This document shows positions 6,174 to 8,412 of a DNA stretch of 8,412 nucleotides, piece after piece. The position numbers were made by a program, and so were the translations under genes. The DNA is taken from positions 1 through 8,412 of the forward strand of contig JAGLEW010000189.1 in assembly GCA_023144875.1 (NCBI GenBank), written 5' to 3'. Positions within the stretch are counted from its first letter, which is position 1, and each line of letters starts with the position of its first letter. Source of the stretch: Methylococcales bacterium (lineage in GTDB: Bacteria > Pseudomonadota > Gammaproteobacteria > Methylococcales > Methylomonadaceae). The notes below the pieces were generated by a model. The model saw nothing but the letters and a program-made list of their open reading frames with translations, made no database searches and was not told the origin of the DNA.

Positions 6174-7199
6174 ATGCTTAAAAAATTATTTGATTTTATA
6201 CAAAGGCCAGCCCCAATGACAGAAGATGAAGACCTAAATCAGCACGTAAATTTAGAAAAAGAGAACCATGGTTCGTGGGAGCGTGATATTTTAGAAAAAG
6301 TGGCCTTAGCGGCCGTTGTTGAGCAACGCCGTACTCGTCGATGGAATAATTTTTTTAAATCACTCATGTTTCTTTATTTAATTGGGATACTGACCGTAAT
6401 GGCTTATCCATTGATGGACAAAGAACTGTCAGGGGGCGGAAAACCTCATACCGCGATTATTGATATTTTAGGCGTGATTGCTGATCAAGAAGAAGCCAAT
6501 GCAGAGGATATTATTAAAGGATTGCGCGCGGCGGCAAAAGACAAGCAAACCAAAGGCATTATTTTAAATATTAATTCCCCTGGTGGAAGCCCTGTGCAAT
6601 CCGCCTATATTTATGATGAAATTCGGGCGATTAAAGTAAAATACCCAGAACTACCTATTTACTCAGTGGTTGGCGATATTTGCGCTTCAGGTGGCTATTA
6701 TATTGCCTCTGCCAGCGATAAAATATTCGTCAACCCTGCCAGCATTATTGGCTCAATTGGCGTCATCATGAATGGCTTTGGTTTTGTCGATGTCCTTGAA
6801 AAAGTGGGCGTGGAAAGACGTTTATTAACCGCAGGCGCCCATAAAGCCATGCTTGACCCCTTTTCTCCCTCTAATGAAGCCGAAACGGCACACATGCAAG
6901 CGTTATTAGATGAAGTTCATCAACAATTTATTGATGCCGTCCGAAAAGGACGAGGGGATCGTCTGAAAGAAACCGAGAATATGTTTTCAGGTCTCGTTTG
7001 GACAGGTGCTAAAGGCGTTAAACTAGGGCTTGCTGATGGCTTTGGCAGTATCGATAGCATTGCTAACAAGGAAATAGGAACGGATAAAAAATTAAATTTT
7101 ACGATTCGTAAACAATTTTTAGATGAACTGATCGGTGAACTCGGCGCCTCATTTGCCCATGAGTTTAATGCAAAATTATTTAATTTCTCATTGCGCTAA
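6174..7199 (+). CDS. sppA: S49 family signal peptide peptidase SppA
   Basis: This is a single-domain (36K-type) S49 serine protease of 341 residues, anchored in the inner membrane with its active site facing the periplasm, where such enzymes cut leftover signal peptides and membrane proteins. A cytoplasmic N-terminus with WERDILEKVALAAVVEQRR (35-53) precedes one transmembrane segment (about 61-80). The protease part shows LNINSPGGSP (131-140), the nucleophile Ser172 in GDICASGGYY, and the catalytic lysine Lys224 in AGAHKAMLDPF, giving the Ser-Lys dyad. The ATG at 6174 follows the rluC stop with no ribosome binding site, whereas the in-frame ATG at 6216 (Met15, MTEDED) has AAAGG at 6202-6206 nine bases upstream and fits homologues that I recall starting with a short acidic segment. 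The true start may be 6216 (327 residues). Confidence 0.92.
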   Translation: MLKKLFDFIQRPAPMTEDEDLNQHVNLEKENHGSWERDILEKVALAAVVEQRRTRRWNNFFKSLMFLYLIGILTVMAYPLMDKELSGGGKPHTAIIDILGVIADQEEANAEDIIKGLRAAAKDKQTKGIILNINSPGGSPVQSAYIYDEIRAIKVKYPELPIYSVVGDICASGGYYIASASDKIFVNPASIIGSIGVIMNGFGFVDVLEKVGVERRLLTAGAHKAMLDPFSPSNEAETAHMQALLDEVHQQFIDAVRKGRGDRLKETENMFSGLVWTGAKGVKLGLADGFGSIDSIANKEIGTDKKLNFTIRKQFLDELIGELGASFAHEFNAKLFNFSLR

Positions 7200-7202
7200 A
7201 AT

Positions 7203-7216
7203 TCTGATAATTCAGA
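7203..7216. repeat. Short inverted repeat after sppA
   Basis: TCTGA and TCAGA flank a four-base TAAT loop just three bases after the sppA stop. There is no T tract after it, so it is not a convincing terminator. It lies about 20 bases upstream of the candidate promoter of the PepSY-like gene, where it could act as a binding site for a regulator or as an mRNA end structure. Confidence 0.3.
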
Positions 7217-7234
7217 CTAAATTCAACGACTTTA

Positions 7235-7243
7235 TGCCATAAT
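7235..7243 (+). promoter_or_regulatory. Candidate extended -10 promoter for the PepSY/response regulator pair
   Basis: TGC followed by CATAAT (7238-7243, 5 of 6 to consensus) makes an extended -10 element, which can work with a weak -35; no good -35 is visible at normal distance. The start would be near 7250, giving a leader of about 30 bases. The 81-base gap from sppA and this element suggest that the last two genes form their own transcription unit. Confidence 0.35.
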
Positions 7244-7280
7244 AAACCCCACATTTTTCTTTTTAAAATTTGGAATAACT

Positions 7281-7556
7281 ATGAAGTCTTTTTTCCACGT
7301 TATTATTTTATTCTCCTTATCTCTGACCGTTTCTTTTGCAGAATCAAAAGCGCCCATTTTACCGGCCGTCACATTAGACCAAGCGGTAAACCAGCTTACA
7401 AAAGGGACGCAGAGTAAGATATTAATGGCAAAAACGAAGTTAATTAGTCAAAAAACCATTCACTCGATTAAAATTTTAACGGAAAAAGGTCGAGTGAAAT
7501 TGATTAATATTGATGCTAATACAGGTCAATCCATTGATCAGTCTGAAAATAAGTAA
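7281..7556 (+). CDS. Small secreted PepSY-like domain protein
   Basis: The 91-residue product starts with a typical Sec signal peptide: charged MK, hydrophobic core FFHVIILFSLSLTVS (4-18) and a likely cut after SFA (about residue 20, before ES). The mature part resembles a single PepSY domain: LDQAVNQLTKGTQSKIL (32-48), then alternating strands KTIHSIKILTEKGRVKLINI (58-77) and the closing DANTGQSID (78-86), which matches the usual VDA-TG-I ending. Such small periplasmic PepSY proteins are often encoded just before a two-component system in Gammaproteobacteria and may act as sensors or inhibitors in the periplasm; this is inferred from context. GGAA at 7272-7275 is a modest ribosome binding site. 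The stop is six bases before the response regulator, so the two are very probably co-transcribed. Confidence 0.75.
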   Translation: MKSFFHVIILFSLSLTVSFAESKAPILPAVTLDQAVNQLTKGTQSKILMAKTKLISQKTIHSIKILTEKGRVKLINIDANTGQSIDQSENK

Positions 7557-7562
7557 CTCATT

Positions 7563-8237
7563 ATGCGTATTTTAGTGGTTGAAGATGAAAAGATACTGTG
7601 CCAACAAATTCAAAATTTTTTTGTCGCCAAACGGTTTGTCGTCGATTGCGCGTATAACGGCGAAGAAGGTTATTATTTAGCCACAGAATTTCCGATTGAT
7701 GCCGCTATTATTGATATTGGTTTGCCTGATTTTTCAGGCATGGAATTGATTAAACGTCTACGAGCACAAAACATTGATACCCCTGTTTTATTATTGACCG
7801 CTCGTACACGTTGGCAAGATAAAGTTGAAGGCTTGGAGGCAGGCGCGGATGATTATCTATCAAAACCGTTTCATTATGAAGAACTGGAAGCCAGAATTAA
7901 CGCCTTGATTCGCCGCTCAATGGGGAGCTCTCAACCCGTTTTATATTATAAAAATATTAAATTAGATACATTGGCTCAAGCAGTATCGGTCGATAATAAC
8001 GTGGTGGATTTAACCGCTTTTGAATATAAAGTATTTGAGTATTTAATGTTTCGTAAAGGAGAAATTATTTCTAAAGCGGTATTGAGTGACCACATTTATG
8101 AAGAAGACTTTGATCGTGATAGCAACGTGATTGAAGTGTTTGTGGGACGCTTACGAAAAAAAATTGATCCCAATGGCATCACCAAACCCATTGAAACCTT
8201 ACGCGGGCGTGGTTATCGCATTTCAAATGATGTTTAA
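7563..8237 (+). CDS. OmpR/PhoB-family two-component response regulator
   Basis: This 224-residue DNA-binding regulator has a receiver domain (1-118) and a winged-helix output domain (about 126-221). The receiver carries the acidic pair Glu7/Asp8 in VVEDE, the phosphoacceptor Asp51 in AIIDIGLPDFSG, the switch Thr79 in LLLTAR, and Lys101 in YLSKPF. The output domain shows the typical LTAFEYKVFEYLM (150-162) and the recognition helix and wing in SNVIEVFVGRLRKKI and TLRGRGYRI. It resembles the QseB/PmrA/PhoP branch. All key residues are present, so it should be functional. It follows the PepSY-like gene after six bases with no clear ribosome binding site of its own, suggesting coupled translation. 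Genes of this kind are nearly always followed by their sensor kinase, but none starts properly in the 175 bases left in the window. Confidence 0.93.
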   Translation: MRILVVEDEKILCQQIQNFFVAKRFVVDCAYNGEEGYYLATEFPIDAAIIDIGLPDFSGMELIKRLRAQNIDTPVLLLTARTRWQDKVEGLEAGADDYLSKPFHYEELEARINALIRRSMGSSQPVLYYKNIKLDTLAQAVSVDNNVVDLTAFEYKVFEYLMFRKGEIISKAVLSDHIYEEDFDRDSNVIEVFVGRLRKKIDPNGITKPIETLRGRGYRISNDV

Positions 8238-8254
8238 ATGTAGACCTTCGCTCT

Positions 8255-8281
8255 CGTGAAAGATTTCAGGGGAATCTCACG
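8255..8281 (+). repeat. Imperfect hairpin downstream of the response regulator
   Basis: CGTG (8255-8258) pairs with CACG (8278-8281), and AGATT (8261-8265) with AATCT (8273-8277), with a two-base AA bulge and a seven-base loop TCAGGGG. There is no T tract after it. It lies in a stretch (about 8244-8356) that looks clearly richer in G and C than the flanking genes, so it may be part of an inserted or dispersed element rather than a local terminator. Confidence 0.45.
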
Positions 8282-8328
8282 CCTAAAACCGACTCACCAA
8301 CGCGCGAACTGGACAAGAAATGGAATAA

Positions 8329-8360
8329 ACAACCCCGCCGCAAGCAGCGGGGTTGTGTTT
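8329..8360 (+). terminator. Strong G/C hairpin, probable terminator after the response regulator
   Basis: ACAACCCCGC (8329-8338) and GCGGGGTTGT (8347-8356) make a perfect ten-base-pair stem with an eight-base loop, followed by GTTT. This is the most stable simple hairpin in the window. Its T tract is short on this strand, while on the opposite strand the stem is followed by a TTTATT run, so it may serve a convergent gene or work in both directions. The final 50 bases beyond it (8361-8412) hold no gene I can support. Confidence 0.65.
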
Positions 8361-8412
8361 ATTGGGCGTATCAGTGAAATAGTTAAAGATACAATATTTG
8401 CTTCATCAAAAG

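Noticed and set aside
8231..8377. Open plus-strand frame through the hairpin region after the response regulator
   Set aside because: It has no ATG or GTG start in frame, begins right after a stop, and includes both hairpins; an open frame of this length is expected by chance in G+C-richer DNA.
8294..8411. Minus-strand open frame of about 38 codons running off the right edge
   Set aside because: It could be the C-terminus of a convergent gene, but it passes through the ten-base-pair terminator stem, has no recognisable family, and this length is not significant.
1..8412. CRISPR array, tRNA, rRNA, transposase, phage genes or integration site
   Set aside because: No regularly spaced repeats, tRNA-like cloverleaf, rRNA sequence, transposase or integrase motifs were seen on either strand.

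Overview
The window looks like a piece of a gammaproteobacterial chromosome of modest G+C. The divergent rne/rluC pair, the SlyX and TMEM143-type (DUF3754) genes and the close similarity of the RNase E N-terminus to the E. coli enzyme all point to Gammaproteobacteria. A formaldehyde-activating-enzyme (Fae) family gene suggests a methylotroph, most likely a methanotroph of the Methylococcales. That lineage is an inference from gene content and could not be checked by a search.

Layout: (1) bases 1-53 are the first 17 codons of a minus-strand gene that resembles the N-terminus of a radical SAM protein family, divergent from a Fae-family gene (132-680) that ends in a clear terminator. (2) slyX (765-938) overlaps a DUF3754/TMEM143-like membrane protein gene (935-2191) in an ATGA junction. 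(3) Facing them is a 47-codon minus-strand remnant (2199-2342) that joins the start of a HAD-family hydrolase to its C-terminal motif. (4) rne (4662-2479, minus) has a hairpin terminator and a long leader of about 470 nt, transcribed from a strong-looking promoter at 5138-5166. (5) Divergently, rluC (5209-6171) and an S49 peptidase gene, sppA (6174-7199), form a tight pair. (6) A small secreted PepSY-like protein (7281-7556) and an OmpR-family response regulator (7563-8237) form a second pair. No sensor kinase gene follows it in the window; a G+C-richer stretch with two hairpins comes next.

Functionally most of the window is housekeeping. RNase E and RluC act on RNA turnover and on 23S rRNA modification, SppA works in membrane protein and signal peptide proteolysis, and the last pair is one arm of an envelope-sensing two-component system. 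The Fae-family gene is the methylotrophy marker, but it seems to lack the histidine that is catalytic in canonical Fae, so its role may differ.

I found no plainly new multi-gene system. The most interesting signals are non-canonical: the structured rne leader (possible pseudoknot, switching hairpins, attenuator-like hairpin), the in-frame collapsed HAD gene, the divergent Fae, a possibly leaderless rluC, and the response regulator whose kinase seems to have been lost or displaced by a hairpin-bearing element.
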